In this document: positions 1-13,800 of the stretch, piece by piece | How positions within the stretch are numbered: position 1 is the stretch's first letter | Layout of the letters: each line of letters starts with the position of its first letter | Assembly: GCA_964057225.1 (NCBI GenBank) | Contig: OZ059894.1 | Coordinates: forward strand, 9,000,131 to 9,064,130 | Reading direction: 5' to 3' | Source: Auanema rhodensis | Lineage: Eukaryota > Nematoda > Chromadorea > Rhabditida > Rhabditidae | DNA: 64,000 bases | The notes under the pieces: generated by a model | What the model was told of the DNA's origin: nothing | The model's database searches: none | What the model saw: only the letters and a program-made list of their open reading frames with translations | Made by a program: the position numbers and the translations under genes

Positions 1-301
1 TACACATAGTTGTATGTTTATATATTCTAATGCATAGTTTTTGAGAATATTGAATGAATAATAAAGTTATTTCCTCTTCTACTTTTCGATGCAATTCACG
101 ATAATAGCATTGAATTTGTTTCAGAAATTATAGTTTTCTTTCATATTCCTTTAAACCATATTTTTCTAAAATCTTTACTCTTTTTCCTATTACTAGCTAG
201 CTAGATATCCTTTACATGGCATGCTTATGGATTGTATATACATGTATGTCTGTCTGTCTGTACATATAATTTTTTCTTTTAACTATATGTATATACATAT
301 A

Positions 302-342
<41 letters not shown>
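302..342. repeat. (TA)n microsatellite
   Basis: An uninterrupted TA dinucleotide run of about 40 bases, flanked by further ATAT-rich sequence. Confidence 0.95.
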
Positions 343-347
<5 letters not shown>

Positions 348-2916
348 TATTTGTGTTAAAGCTATATATGACTAACATCTTTTCCTAAATGTATCCATTT
401 ATCTAAATCATTCAACTATATTTTGACATCTTCTTATGTTTTTTTTTTGTTAAAAAACGAAATAACTATTTATGAGAAGAAAAATAAAAAATAATATTAT
501 TTTCTTAATTATATCATATAGTTTATTAAGATTTTGAACATAAATATATATTTCTACTAAGAATATACTATACCTATATGTAGATACATATATGCATGTA
601 CATACATACATATATCTAACTCTTAAAAAATAATTTTTAAAATAATAAATAGATAAGTATGTTAGTATGTACGTATGTATATACGAAAAATTGAAAAATT
701 ATCTTTCATTCATTCCATTTTTATTAATAATATGTGTCTATATAACTATATCTCATATTACTAAAGCCGTGCTTAATCTGTTTATTGCGTTTCATGAATG
801 ATCTGATTTTTAACTTTCAATTATTTTATCTTTTGATTTTCTAAATTATGCAATAACAAATAACATAACTATACCTATATACGATTATAATTTCATTCTC
901 AATCAAGTACAGCTTTTTTCGATATTTTCCTTCTTCTTCTTCTTCTTTTTTTTTTCTTTTTTTTTTTGCATTTTGGTTTCAATAATGCTGCTCTTCCTTT
1001 GAAAATCCATGTGAAATTCAAGCAATTTTTTGAGTATTTCTATTACAATTTCACGAGAAATAGACACATTATCGAGCTTGTTGCCACATTTGATCTATTA
1101 CGCTTGAAACATTAGAAAAATTCTGAAATACATCCATGAATTCATCAACAATGAGCATTTATAACACAATTATATTTATTTTTTGCCAATATTTTATATA
1201 AACCGTATGAAATGCGGAACAATGTGTTATCAAATCAAATCATACGTTTTTTAGATGTTATGTTTTAAAAGGAAAAAGATATATTATCTAATCACCTAGG
1301 ACAGAATTGATGTTAAAATTTTCTGAAAAAAGAAAAGAAAAAACTTCTGTTCGGGCTGCATGCTGAGTGCACTTGAGAATTGACGGTCGAAAAAGTAATG
1401 TCAACAATGTCGAGACGTACGTGAAAAGCTCAATAAATCCTTGACTGATAAACGTTTCCGCATGATCTATCATGATTTGAACAAAGATTATATTGAAGTT
1501 TCCATATACTTTAATAATCCAATCTAAGATCTACTGGATGAAAAAGGAAGCGGAAGTCAAATTTAAGCTTGAACATGAACATGAACGCCTTTCAAATATA
1601 AATTAAACAGAAAAAAAGCTTTGGCACTTACAGCTTCCACCTTACTACTCTGTGATTTAATAAGAAAAATATTATTATGTAACAATTTCTATAGTTTCCT
1701 GATGCGGTTTGTCTTTTCCTTTTCCATTTCTTCCATCTCATCTATCTCAGCTGTGTCAGCTCACGTCTTCTTCGGTTACCAGTGTAGACCAAATAAGGAA
1801 AGTGAATAAGGGGTGGTAAGATAGATGATGGAAAGGATGATGGCTTGAATTAATGGGCTTCTATGCAGTCCATTAGTCTACCACCATGTGCATTCAGTTT
1901 TTACGTGAAATGGCTGAATATTTTCACAATATTTCAGTCATTTTTTGATATCGAAAGCGTCATGTCAAAGCTGCTGCCAAGTAGCTGTCTCATATTTTTC
2001 ATTTGCATCAAATTGAAACAAATCATGTCATCTTATTTGTTATTTTTTTGTTGTTAGTATGTTTTGGTAAAGTTCTGTTAATGACATGCATCTCCGTTTT
2101 GCATCACTTTTCTCTGATTTATTGAGCTATAGCAGGGGAACCTGGGAAGTAATCCATTGAGAAGAGACCCATTTGAATATGTTAGAACCTGAGTTGTAAC
2201 TAGAAGTAACTACGAAGGGCCATGTTTTCCAGATTTATGAGCAGAGTGTCAGTTACGAAAAAAAGTTTTTCTTCAAAAACAACTAATCAAGTGAAGGTTC
2301 GATCATCATTACATCAATTGCTTTAGAGAACATGCAGTCGTTGTCAAGGTGACGCTTCTTCTACATGTATTTGTCCTTCTTCGTTCATCATTTGTTCCAT
2401 TAAACATCATTTTGCGTTAAGTTTTATACCCGTTAGGACTATTGAACATCCAATTCTTCTGCCATATTTCTCACTGCCTGGCATCTGAAGGCTTGTAACA
2501 CACTCTGAATGAGAAGTGCACCTGCCTGGAGCCGGATATAGTTACCCGAGACACAAGCTCTCATCGTTATACTCTTTCCTGTCTGTCCCACCACCATCCC
2601 ACTCATCCTTCACAACCAATATGTACATGTACATCTGGACACTTGTCTGGACTTCTGTAAGACACATATGTGTTGATCTTGATACTATACAGCTGATGTA
2701 GATTTTTCTTTATTCTTGTTAAGATCCTGTCAACAGCTACGATCCGGAAACGGGCCGGTTGTTGTATATCTTGTAGCTACTATAGCTTGAAATTCCGGTA
2801 GCCAATCAAATGTCTGAAGTCCTGTCTATAACACTATGGCAACAAGTCACATTTGAACACTTAGTCATCATATGTATCTCAGGCATGTTCATCAGATTTT
2901 ACAAGACACGTTCAGA

Positions 2917-2943
2917 CGTCGTCGTCGTCGTCGTCGTGGTCGT
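2917..2943. repeat. (GTC)n trinucleotide repeat
   Basis: About eight tandem GTC/TCG units with one interruption. They create artificial valine or arginine runs in overlapping reading frames, which should not be read as protein. Confidence 0.9.
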
Positions 2944-5900
2944 CATCTTCTTCATTCTCATAGTAGTCGTCATTTTCGAGTCATCAACGACATCTGTGAA
3001 CAGCGTCGACCTTCACGTATCCACTTCAAGCCTTATTATTGTTTGTTTTCATCCACCAGATGAATGTGCGAATGTCATTTTCCATCCTTTCCTCCACATA
3101 CATCCAAATCATATTTGCCTACTAACTATTTTTTTCTCTTATTCTCTTCAGCTTACAACTATTTCTAGTCATCTCTCAGTTAGGACATATCATTTGTTCT
3201 CAGTCATTTTAGCTACTATATTCTCTGAAACTACCCAATCCCTCTAATTCCAAATCCATTTGGCTCTTTTTCTTCGTCCACCTTATCCACATATATAATT
3301 CTACCGGATATGTATTGTTTTATTCGCCTATAAACGTGTTTTCTTAGATATCATGAGCAAAACCTAATATCTCTTGATCATACTTATGAGATTGCTTTTC
3401 AGATTTCGCAGCCATGCATCAGAGAATCATCACATCTAATGTTTCATGATGGTCTTCACTGTTAAGCCATCTGGCGGATATGTTCAAAATTCAGGAAAAT
3501 ATCTGGTTTCAGTAGCTAATCAAAAATGATCTGTTCAACATTTCAATGATCGCTTCTTCTCGTTTTTTTGCTCTTCTGCCTATATTTCCAATGACACTTA
3601 TCCTTTTTCTAATTTTTCTGTTCGTTGATAGAATAACAAAAACAAATAGAAACTGAGCTCAGATCACTTGTTTAATGTTCCAGTATCTTTGTTGACATGA
3701 TCATCAGTAATCATTTTCATTTCCTTATAAAATCTTTTGTAAATAACTCATTTTGAAATCGTTTAAATTTCAATGAGCTATTGTGACTTCCGATGTTGCA
3801 GAGCGATTAAGACTTTGGCTTACACTCTTAGCTTCTTATTATCTTTTGCTAACTATAGTTGATTATGAGATCTTATCTATCTTCGTAATAACCATAATAC
3901 TCACCCAATACATCGATGTTCGAAATGTAGGCGGGATACACGATGAGTTTGTGTGTATGTGAGTGACGACAACGATTTCATGTCTCTGATTTTATCGCCA
4001 AGCTATTGGTGCTAAGAACTTTACCGTTTTGTGTGTGTGCCAAACAAAAAAGTAAAAGCCGCATTCCATCATCGGATGATTACAATCATACTATCTGTCC
4101 GTAACTACGTCGCTATTCGTTATTTCGTTTGTATGGCGTTTATTCATCTCCTATCTTCGGTGACGTCCTCGTCCGGCTTCTCACCGTTGTCTTCTATTTG
4201 GAAGCTCTTATGTCGTGCTACCCTCCGCCATTGGCTTAGCCACTTACCTCAAGTGTCAAATGCCGGTGCTCTTCGTGTTTTACCAGCTCCCCGAACACAC
4301 ATACAAGCTGAAGAGGAAGGCATAATGAGTAGCAGAGATGAAAAGAGAAAAGGAACGTAGAGAGATACTGTATGGTATACGAGATACAGTTGATATAGCA
4401 GAACAGAGATCTTAGGACGCCATTCTCAGCATATTTCTGTACTCTTTCACTCATTTCTCTGAGTTTTATCTCTCTTCCTCTCTTTTTCTCTCTCTGTTTC
4501 CTGCTTTTCCTCTAGTTTTCTCATACCGTACAACCTCTCGAACAAATCAGGAGGAGCATCACCCACTACTACTACGGCACTCAGTCTATCAGCTTCTACA
4601 AGTAGTTGGCACTGTTGCCATTTGATGTTCAAACGTCTATACCTCTACCCATATAATCTATAATTGTTTTGAACCTATTTCCCTGTATTGAGAGTTGCAT
4701 GCTGAGTTTCTTTCTCTTTGGAGTTTTCTGGAATCCTTCCAAATTGTCGCCTTTTGCATTCATTCGAACAAAAATCAATTTTTCGCAAGAAAATCATTGC
4801 TGTTCTAGTAAGTCACTTCAGTTTTCAGATTCAAGCTCACACAACGTTTGTTATTTTTAATATTCTTTTCTTTTAATTTGTTTTCTCGTAATTTGATTTT
4901 TATATCATCTTGTTTAATGCAGCTGTTCAAAAAAATGCCAACAGTTACTTCTTTGTACCATCTAGCTATTTTTCATTAAGTTTTTAGCGAATCGTATTAT
5001 CACAGAAAAAGAAAAATACAATTATATCATAATTACTTCAGAGATTGATGAAGAAGAAAGAAAAAAATATAAAAAACTCCAGCATTCAGAAGAATCGTAA
5101 CTTCGGGCATCGCGACGGCCGACGTTCTTGAGTGCTTCTGCGCGACATGATTTACGTAGACAGCACTGAATGAAGAGGAGAATAGAATGAGAGTAAAACA
5201 ATCTTTATCCTCATATCTGAGAAATCACAGTTTTGAGAGATTAGGGCGTCTGTTTCTAATTTGCGTCTTCGAATTCAATCTTCTTCGTCCCCTTCTCTCG
5301 GCTTTATCTCTCTTTCTCTCTCACTTTCTTCAAATTGCTCTTTACCTCTCGTAATCTCTCATACTTTCCTTCTGTTCTTATTCATTCTTTGTTCTTTTCA
5401 ATAGTTTCTTGATGTTTCTTCCTATCTTCAGAGCAGCAAATGTAAAAGCTCTATTCATATTTCGACCCCCACCATAGCGGAAAGAAAGCTTTCCGAGGAT
5501 CTATTGTTCCGTTAAGTTCCCCTACCTTCACCTGCTACTTCTAACAGCTTGAGAAAGTAATAGCCAATTCTCGTTACCTCGGCTTTTGCTTCATTCATTT
5601 CAAACCTTCATCTTTCTTCCAACTTTGTCAAAATAATAATCTATTTTTAGTTACAGTTACAGGTCACAAGAACGTGCCAGAATCTAAGTAAGCTATTGAC
5701 CATATGTCCAAACTATACTGTTTAAGTTTTATTTTCAAATTTTAAGTTTTAATATAATTTGAATGTTTTGAAATTTTTATTCATGTTGCGATGAGTAGAA
5801 GATTTGCACCTCTTTGGCAGCTGTAGAACTGTATGAGAGGCAAAATCGGAAGAAACATTGAAAAGAGTGGAGAGCAACAGATATCGAAAGGTGAAAAAAA

Positions 5901-7843
5901 AGGAAGAGAGGCTGAAGTCATAGAAAAAGATAGAGAGAAATAATGAGAGAAAGATAGAGAGAGACAAAAAATAAGAGAGAGAGAGAGAGAAAAAAAAGAT
6001 CTTCATAGTATGTGCGTAAACGAAGCAGTGCATGGCAAGGGTAGAAATGTTTTATTTGTTCTCTGTAAAGCCAAGAGAAGACGGCTCTCATTCTTCTTCT
6101 TGCCTATCTGCTTCGTCTTAAGCTGAGAGAGCTTGGCTGCTATGCCTTTGTCGTCAGGCTCTCGTTCATCTATATTTCTCTCGATATTCTTTGATATTTT
6201 TTGAAATCGTACCAGTCCTCACAGATTGCTGCCTATCTCCAGCACTTATAGCAATGATTTCAAGCTTTTTCGCCAACAATATCCAATATTAGTGGCGAAT
6301 CTTAAGGTTAGACTTTTCTGACGCGCGATATCAATCTTCCACCTAGTGAATATCCGCCACATGGGATCTATCTCTTAAATGCAACTTGAATCAGAGCTTG
6401 ATCGATATTGCTCACAGGAAACCAGAGTGATTGAGATGAAAAGAAAGAGGTGAGGAATAATGGAAGATTGAGTCCAAAAGACAAAGAAAACTTCGACTAT
6501 TGAACTCACGAGAGACAGTCTCTCTTCTCTCGAGCTCATTCATACATCGTTCTTCTTTTCTGAATACTGGCCAACAAAAAACTGAAAATACTTCTACAGG
6601 TTTCATGCGTTTAAATTCAAAATATTTTTAAACTTATCACTTATTAATGTATTTTCAATTAAAATCTTCTCTACCAAATACATAGAACATAGTTTACTGA
6701 CCCCAATTATCTTGTTTGTGAGTGTGATCACACGGCATTATATCCTATAATTACTATATTTCTCTATTAGATTTGTTGTCTGAATATCATATACAAACCT
6801 TTATACCCCTTATTACCTACTCAGTGAGTAAATCTACATACAGACATGTGTGTCAGGTTGAATTATCAGAGACCTGTTCATAAGCCTAAATATAGCTGTT
6901 GTCATATGTATGTGGCAAGTGGCAGGTCAACGGCTGTACCTGGTTGTCAGCTATGACTTAATTGCTTCAGCTCCCTTCTTACTTCCTATATTCAATCAGA
7001 TAAAGTAGCAGTTTCCTGAAGTACTTTGTTGTATTATCCCATTAAAACAGCCGAGAACCATCTTCTAATTGAATAACAGTTTGACTTGATGGATAATAAG
7101 AGGTGTAGGAGTGCTACCTAGTTGAGATTCATTAAGATTATTGGATATACTATTGATAGTCCTTATACGAGAGATGAGCATACTATCTACATAAGTGGCA
7201 TTTTCTCTCTACAATTCTTATTGTCTATTACCTGAGAGTCTAACTCAAATACTGTTTGTTCCTTCTTCTGATTGACCGCTACACAAACAAGAAGTCAGGC
7301 CATTCAACCAGTCCGTCATCATCTTCTATATATTAACATCATCAATGTTTCAAAACTGTTTCTCAAACCACTTCATTCATCTTTTCATTGTTTTTCTCTC
7401 ATCTACATCCAATATATAATCCCTCATTCCTTTTCTGTATCTCTAAATTCTCATTGGAATCTACACTGTTTTCTCTTTCTTACTCTTTGTCTCACAATTT
7501 CTCTCCTGTTACTACGCTTAGAACCAAATGTAGACCAATCTCAACCGTCCCGCCTTCATCTAAGCTTCTGAACATGTTCTCAATGAACGTACTCTTGCAC
7601 TTACTATCAAACATTGTTCGTTTTCATTACTCATCCCAAGGATATTTGCTTTCGTATTTTTATTCAGTTAGTGCTCATCATAGCCCAGAAGGCTCAAAGT
7701 TTCCTCAAACATGACATTTATGTACTTCCAAGCATTTATTTTTAACTTTATTTGACATGTTTCTCAATATTATAATTTTGTTCGTTCTTCTGTTATTAAT
7801 TCTTTTCTTTTTTTCTTCAAATTCCTATTCTATTTCAGCTCGA

Positions 7844-10800
7844 ATGACTCGGCTGGGCCCGTGGCTGATAGCTGCGGTCGTGCTTCTGGCACTTGACAAT
7901 GTCTCGGCTGGATCCAACTGTAGCGCAGCCGATGCTACCAAGAACTGCATCGACGGAATGGTTGTTCCTATCTGGTAAAAGTTTGATTTTATTCACAAAC
8001 AGCAATAGGAATAGAATACTTTAAGCTATTTTCAAAAATAAATGTTTGAAAAGTCCATCACTTGATGAGAAAGTTCATTCAACCGCGCATCTCTGTGCAA
8101 TTTTCAAAAATAAAAACCAATACTCATGACAAATCCTCTTATTTCTGAAGTTTTTTGATGGTTTTTGTTTGAAACATTTTTCCACAAAAACTCTAGCAAA
8201 GTTTTCTGGAATAGCTTAATAAGACACAGATTTTTCGTGTGTATCATATATCAGACTGAATCTACCAGATCCAGATGTTCAATGATTGACAGCCAATTTA
8301 CAGACGATTCTGAATATTACCCTTCTGCAAACGAAAAAAATCAGAAAATTTAAAAGAAAAAACATACATTATTGAATCAAATATCATATTTTACATGAAA
8401 TAACTTACAGGAGACCATTTTTGGATCTGACTTTCGGTGACCGACTCTTTCGTGGAGCCATCTATTTCGTTATCATAGCATATCTTTTCGTAGGAATTTC
8501 CATTGTAGCTGATAGATTCATGAGTGGTATTGAAGTTATCACCAGGTAATTCATCAGCTTTTCAATGTTCTTGTATCTCAACAGCAATTTCTTTTAGTCA
8601 AGAACGAACTATTGTAGTCAAGAGACCAGGTCTTGATCCTGTACAGGTTCAAGTCCGGATATGGAACGACACTGTCTCTAACTTAACTTTGATGGCTCTT
8701 GGTATGTCACTCATAACTCAAACGAACATACATCTAACTCTCTCTGTGTTTTAAGGATCTTCTGCTCCTGAAATTCTGTTGTCTATCATTGAGGTTATCG
8801 CCAGAGGATTTGAAGCTGGAGATCTTGGACCAAACACTATTGTTGGTTCAGCTGCTTTCAACTTGTTCATGATCATTGCTATTTGTGTCATGTGCATTCC
8901 AAAGGGTGAAGTACGTCGCCAGAAGCATTTGGACGTATTCTTCGTTACTGCTACCTGGTATGATAATGAGTTCAAACATATATTTCATGATTTGTTGTAT
9001 TTCAGGTCAATTTTCGCTTACATCTGGCTCTACGCTATTCTCGCTGTTATTTCTCCAGGAGAGATTGAGATTTGGGAAGGATTATTGACATTCAGTTTCT
9101 TCCCACTTACTGTTTTGACCGCTTGGGTTGCTGACATCAAGATTATCCAGGTAAGCCAATACAAATAAATCATTTTCAAACTATATCCAAAATTTTCCAG
9201 ACTCGCTTCCTTCCTCGTCGTTATCGTCGTGGATCCCACGGAATGATTGCTACCGAAGGCGAAGAGCTCAAAATGCTCGAAGGCAACGGAATATCTCAGG
9301 CATATAATGATTTTGCCCAGGTAGAATGGCACGACACGGTTTTCCTCTCTCTCTGTTCACTCTATTCCCTCTTGCTCATCAGCAAACTCTTTCTTTCTTT
9401 CAAGTTCTCTTATCTATAAGAGGTGTAGCATGTACAACATCAACTTGCAAAGAGTTTTCTAACAATAATTTCATTTGGCACAAATCTAAAACTCAAAACT
9501 ACGTATCAATCAGATTTGTAGGATCAGAACACTTCTCTCATCCATACAATCATTTGGTTTTATTACCCGTTTTTTTCGTTTTTTTCCTTTCCTACTAAAT
9601 GAATCCAACGTAATCTGAGCATTAAACAGGAATCAGAGATATGAGAAGAGAACCGGGCGTCTCGTTCTACTGTTTTTTAAAAAATATAAAATTTTTCACC
9701 AATTAGAAAAGAGATGAAAATTTTAAAAAATTAAAATCAAATTATCTTGTGTTGAAATAAGAAGAAGAAGAAAATAGTTTTTCTTATCTTATTTTAAACT
9801 TTTAGATAACTAAAGTATATTCGACTCCTAGATCTGTAAGGAATCACTTCTGCTTTAATTTTTAATTTTTTTTTCCAACTTGCCTTTTGTAAAACTGCAC
9901 TGCGCTTCTGTTTTTAGAATTGTTACTAGTTTGCAATCTACAGCTTTCAACATTTTTTTTTGATTCAACACGCAAAACCTATCTTAATGTTTCTGTTCAA
10001 GCTGATATAATGCTGGTATTGTAGGGATGCGTCGATCCAGCTGTTCGCGCTTTCGAAGAACATCGTCAAGAGTTTATCGAGCTTATGAGAGAAATTCGTA
10101 AGCAAAATCCACACATTACTCCAACTGAATTACAAAAACAAGCTGAATATGAAATGATCAACCGGTATGATGATTCTGTGGATTAGGGAGAAGGTCATCC
10201 TAATGCTTTCTTCCTGTTTCAGTGGACCCAAATCTCGTGCTTTCTACCGTGTTCAAGCTACTCGCAGATTGATTGGTGGAGGAGATATTGTGAAGAAGCG
10301 TATTGATAAGGAGCACAACAAAGCTCTTGATGCGGTAAGTGAACTTGCCTGATATTTTGGTTGTATGAGACAGTTAATGATGCAAAGTCTCTCTAATATG
10401 GATTTTTTTTAAATCTGAGTGTTAAATGGCATGACATATACAAACTATATCTTCTGCTTTCTTCTTTTAAAATATTTTTTCTATCATTCTAATTATATTT
10501 CACTATTTTCTCTAATTCTTTTTTTTTTCTGTTTAAACAAATTTTTAATTTTTTTTTAATTTTTCACTTTTTTTTTCTCAAATTTAATCTGTTTTACTTA
10601 CTTATTACTACACAGCAACTGATTCAAATTGGAAAGAAACGGCTGAAGCATCTTTATAGAAATGAGAATTGTATCGAAAATTGAATGCAAATGTTATAAA
10701 GAACCCAGAATGTAATGCATCTGATGGCTTCTATCTCATATCTTGTGCCGTGACTAACATGAACTCATTGACGTAGTCTTCATATTTTGCAGTTGCTGCA

Positions 10801-13800
10801 GGCCCAAGAAAAGCAGAACCGTGAAAATACTTGCAAGATCTTCTTCGATCCTGCTCACTACACCGTCTTGGAGAATGTCGGTAGCTTTGATGTTATCGTC
10901 GGACGGTACGACAGGATTCTAATACAAGCATTGACATAAAGCTGTTTTAGTGACGGTGGACCAGAAGGACTTACTGTTTTGGTTGATTATTATACTGAAG
11001 ATGGCACTGCTAATGCTGGATCTGATTTCATTCCTGTTAAAGGAACTCTTACCTTCTACCCTGAGGATAAGCATCAGAAGATCAACATCGAAATTGTTGA
11101 TGACGATGTGTTCGAAGAGGATGAGCACTTCTATCTTCATCTGAAGAACTTGCGTGTTCGCACTATGGTAAATTACAATTTGTATGACCTAACAACGATG
11201 TTATTGTTCTTCAGGATGGCCTTATCTTGGATCCTTCTCGAATTGGTGGACTTCCAGTTGCTCAACTTGAGATGCCAGCTACTGCTACTATTATGATTCT
11301 TGGTAAACTTTTTGAATAATGAATCCAAAAACATGATATTATGTCCTTTCAGATGATGACCATGCTGGAGTTTTCTCATTCGAGCACGATCACTTCCAGG
11401 TTATTGAAAGCTGTGGACACCTCTCATTGAAGGTACAACGTCACTCTGGAGCTCGTGGAAAGGTTGTCATTCCATACAGGTATGAAGCAAATTTATATAT
11501 GATCATATGATTAGAGAAAGCTTCTAAGAGGTTACTGTATAGTTAGTGTTTGAGAGTTTAGGTGCACAAACTAGCTGTGTGATAGTTTTTGATGCTTACA
11601 TCTTTATCCACTTAGCTTTACCATAGTTCAAGTCAAAATTTGAACTGTGCTACGAACCGTCTAACCTTCGATTTTCATTCTGCCGTTCGAAGTCTTAATG
11701 CGACTCACCGCGGACATCGTTAACTTTTTTTGTTCTACCAAAAGCATTGACGATGAGAGGATGGTAAAACTTGGAAATGAGAAGAAGGCAAATGGTTTAT
11801 CCAGCATATATCTCTCTATCTTCTTTCGTTATCCACTACTTTGCTGTTTGCCAAGCCCTGAATTGTGTACACGTCACCAAGACCTTAACTCTGTTTGTTT
11901 TCAACTCGAATAGACTTCCCCTGATGAGCATTCGGCGCTTCAGAAGACGAAGCACTAGAAGATGTAATAGATTTCTAAGTTGGATTTGGATGAGTGCTGA
12001 CGACGAGAAAGACGAGAAAGCTTCGATAGATTCGAGAAAAAAGAATGTATGAAGAGATAGAAAAGATTGAACTACCATGTTGATAGAGAAACAGACAAAT
12101 GAGAAGCAAATGAAGATGTGTGGGGTGAAGAATAGTGCCAAAACGTATTCTCAAGTGATGAAATGATAGATAAACGTTGAAGATAATTGATCTTATGAAC
12201 TTTCAGAACCATGGATGGATCTGCTATTGGAGAGAAACACTTCGAGTCCAAGGAGGGTGAGATCGTTTTCGACGACAATCAAACTGAGTATGTATATTGA
12301 GCTGATGCACATCATGCCTCGCAGTATTCTGTACTGTAGTCAGGAATAATCATCAGACACACATGAGAAAGAACATAATTATTAGAACTTTTCATTTACA
12401 GGGCTTACATCGAATTAGGAATTATGGATACTGAGCAATATGAGCGTTCTGATTACTTCTTCATCGAATTGTCCCCACCTATCTGGACTAAGAAGATGAA
12501 CGGTACGTGAAAACAGAACAACAGAATTTTGATGAAAATAATTTGGAAATACATCAGATAAACAAAGGAAAAACAAAATTTGAAAAAAAGAGCTCTAAAA
12601 GACACTTTTCTTCTTCTATTCATAACTATCTTACTCGTTCTTCTATTCTATTCTTGAAGCACATAAATAGATTGTGATTGTCAAATCAGTAGTAGAGAAC
12701 TTCTTATCGTTAAACATGACATTTCATTTTGAATTCTAAATATATTCTTGGAAATATAAACGAAATGCTTAACGATATGATGTGATTGAAGAAGATTATG
12801 AAAATTTTATCAATTTGCACTTTTTTTCAATTGCATTGCATCGCTTTTGTGACTTGTTGTGGTGCAAACTTAGAAGTCATACAGCAGTTCAGAAGTTTAT
12901 TAGACACTTATCTTTGAGAAAAAGATAATTATTTAATTAAATTTTTGTTCTCTGAATATACATAAATGGAAATTCATCATCGGATATCAGTCAGCGATTA
13001 AGCTATAACGTGTTGTGTTTGTCAGATCTCAGCAAAGTGCAGGAACGATTCCAACGTCGCATGGAGCAGAAGCGTGCAGCTTCCGTCGCCTCAGACAACA
13101 CCGAACAAGGTGCTTCTTCTAATCTAATTCAGTTACACCACGTTCCCCTGCTCCCATATCCTTTCAAAGATTTACCTTCATATACTATATTTCACCTTTC
13201 GTATTTGTTTCAAGCACGATTTTGAAAATCACCTTCCTTCACGTATTGAAGATATGATATATATTGAAATTTTTAAAGAATTTAACTAAAAGAAAGTACC
13301 ATATCTTCAATTAACCCTAATATATTTACCTCTTCTACTTCTATCAAGCCTGTCCTTTTTAGCAAAAAGTCCCACACCTCGCGCACAATCCACCGATTTA
13401 CTTCATGTAGATCCCAACTCCGACAGAGCTGTGTCCGCTTCCCCGAATCTTCACGACAGATTCCGGAAACGGGTCGGTTCATGGATTCAAGGCATGAAAG
13501 GTTAAACCTTTTATATTCGTTGTATATGTTTCAGTGTCAATGTGTATGTGCATTTGAATATTTGTGAAGTCGTTTATCGTCGATTGTCTTCTGTGCTGCA
13601 ATTGCATGCAAAGCTTTCTAATGTCACGTGTGCTTCTAACCCCTAACTCTTAAATTGAACCTCAATGTTTTTTACTTAGTTAAAACACTTTGCATTCATA
13701 TATGTGACCGGCATTTGGAACTGTAATTCTTGATTCTAATGATGTTCAGACGATCAAGAATGCATTCCGATGCCGACCTGAAGAGATGTTAATAATCGTA

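Larger units (their letters stand above)
1..7843. other. intergenic flank upstream of the exchanger gene
   Basis: I recognise no protein-coding gene here. The open frames present are short or come from simple repeats, for example the arginine or valine runs over a GTC repeat near 2917-2943. The stretch holds a TA microsatellite (302-342), many CATA/GTAT tetranucleotide runs, CTT runs near 930-945 and scattered polypyrimidine tracts. Two patches are noticeably GC-richer than the background, near 4155-4270 and 5100-5150. They could be promoter or enhancer elements, or 5' non-coding exons of the exchanger gene that starts at 7844, but nothing in the sequence decides this. Confidence 0.6.

Noticed and set aside
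2810-3247. 145-codon open frame on the plus strand
   Set aside because: Its length comes from a GTC repeat (poly-Val) and low-complexity hydrophobic sequence; no family pattern and no splice context.
10335-10792. possible extra exon in the exchanger intron
   Set aside because: An acceptor-like TACACAG at about 10616 is present but no matching donor keeps the frame; the flanking exons join in phase without it.
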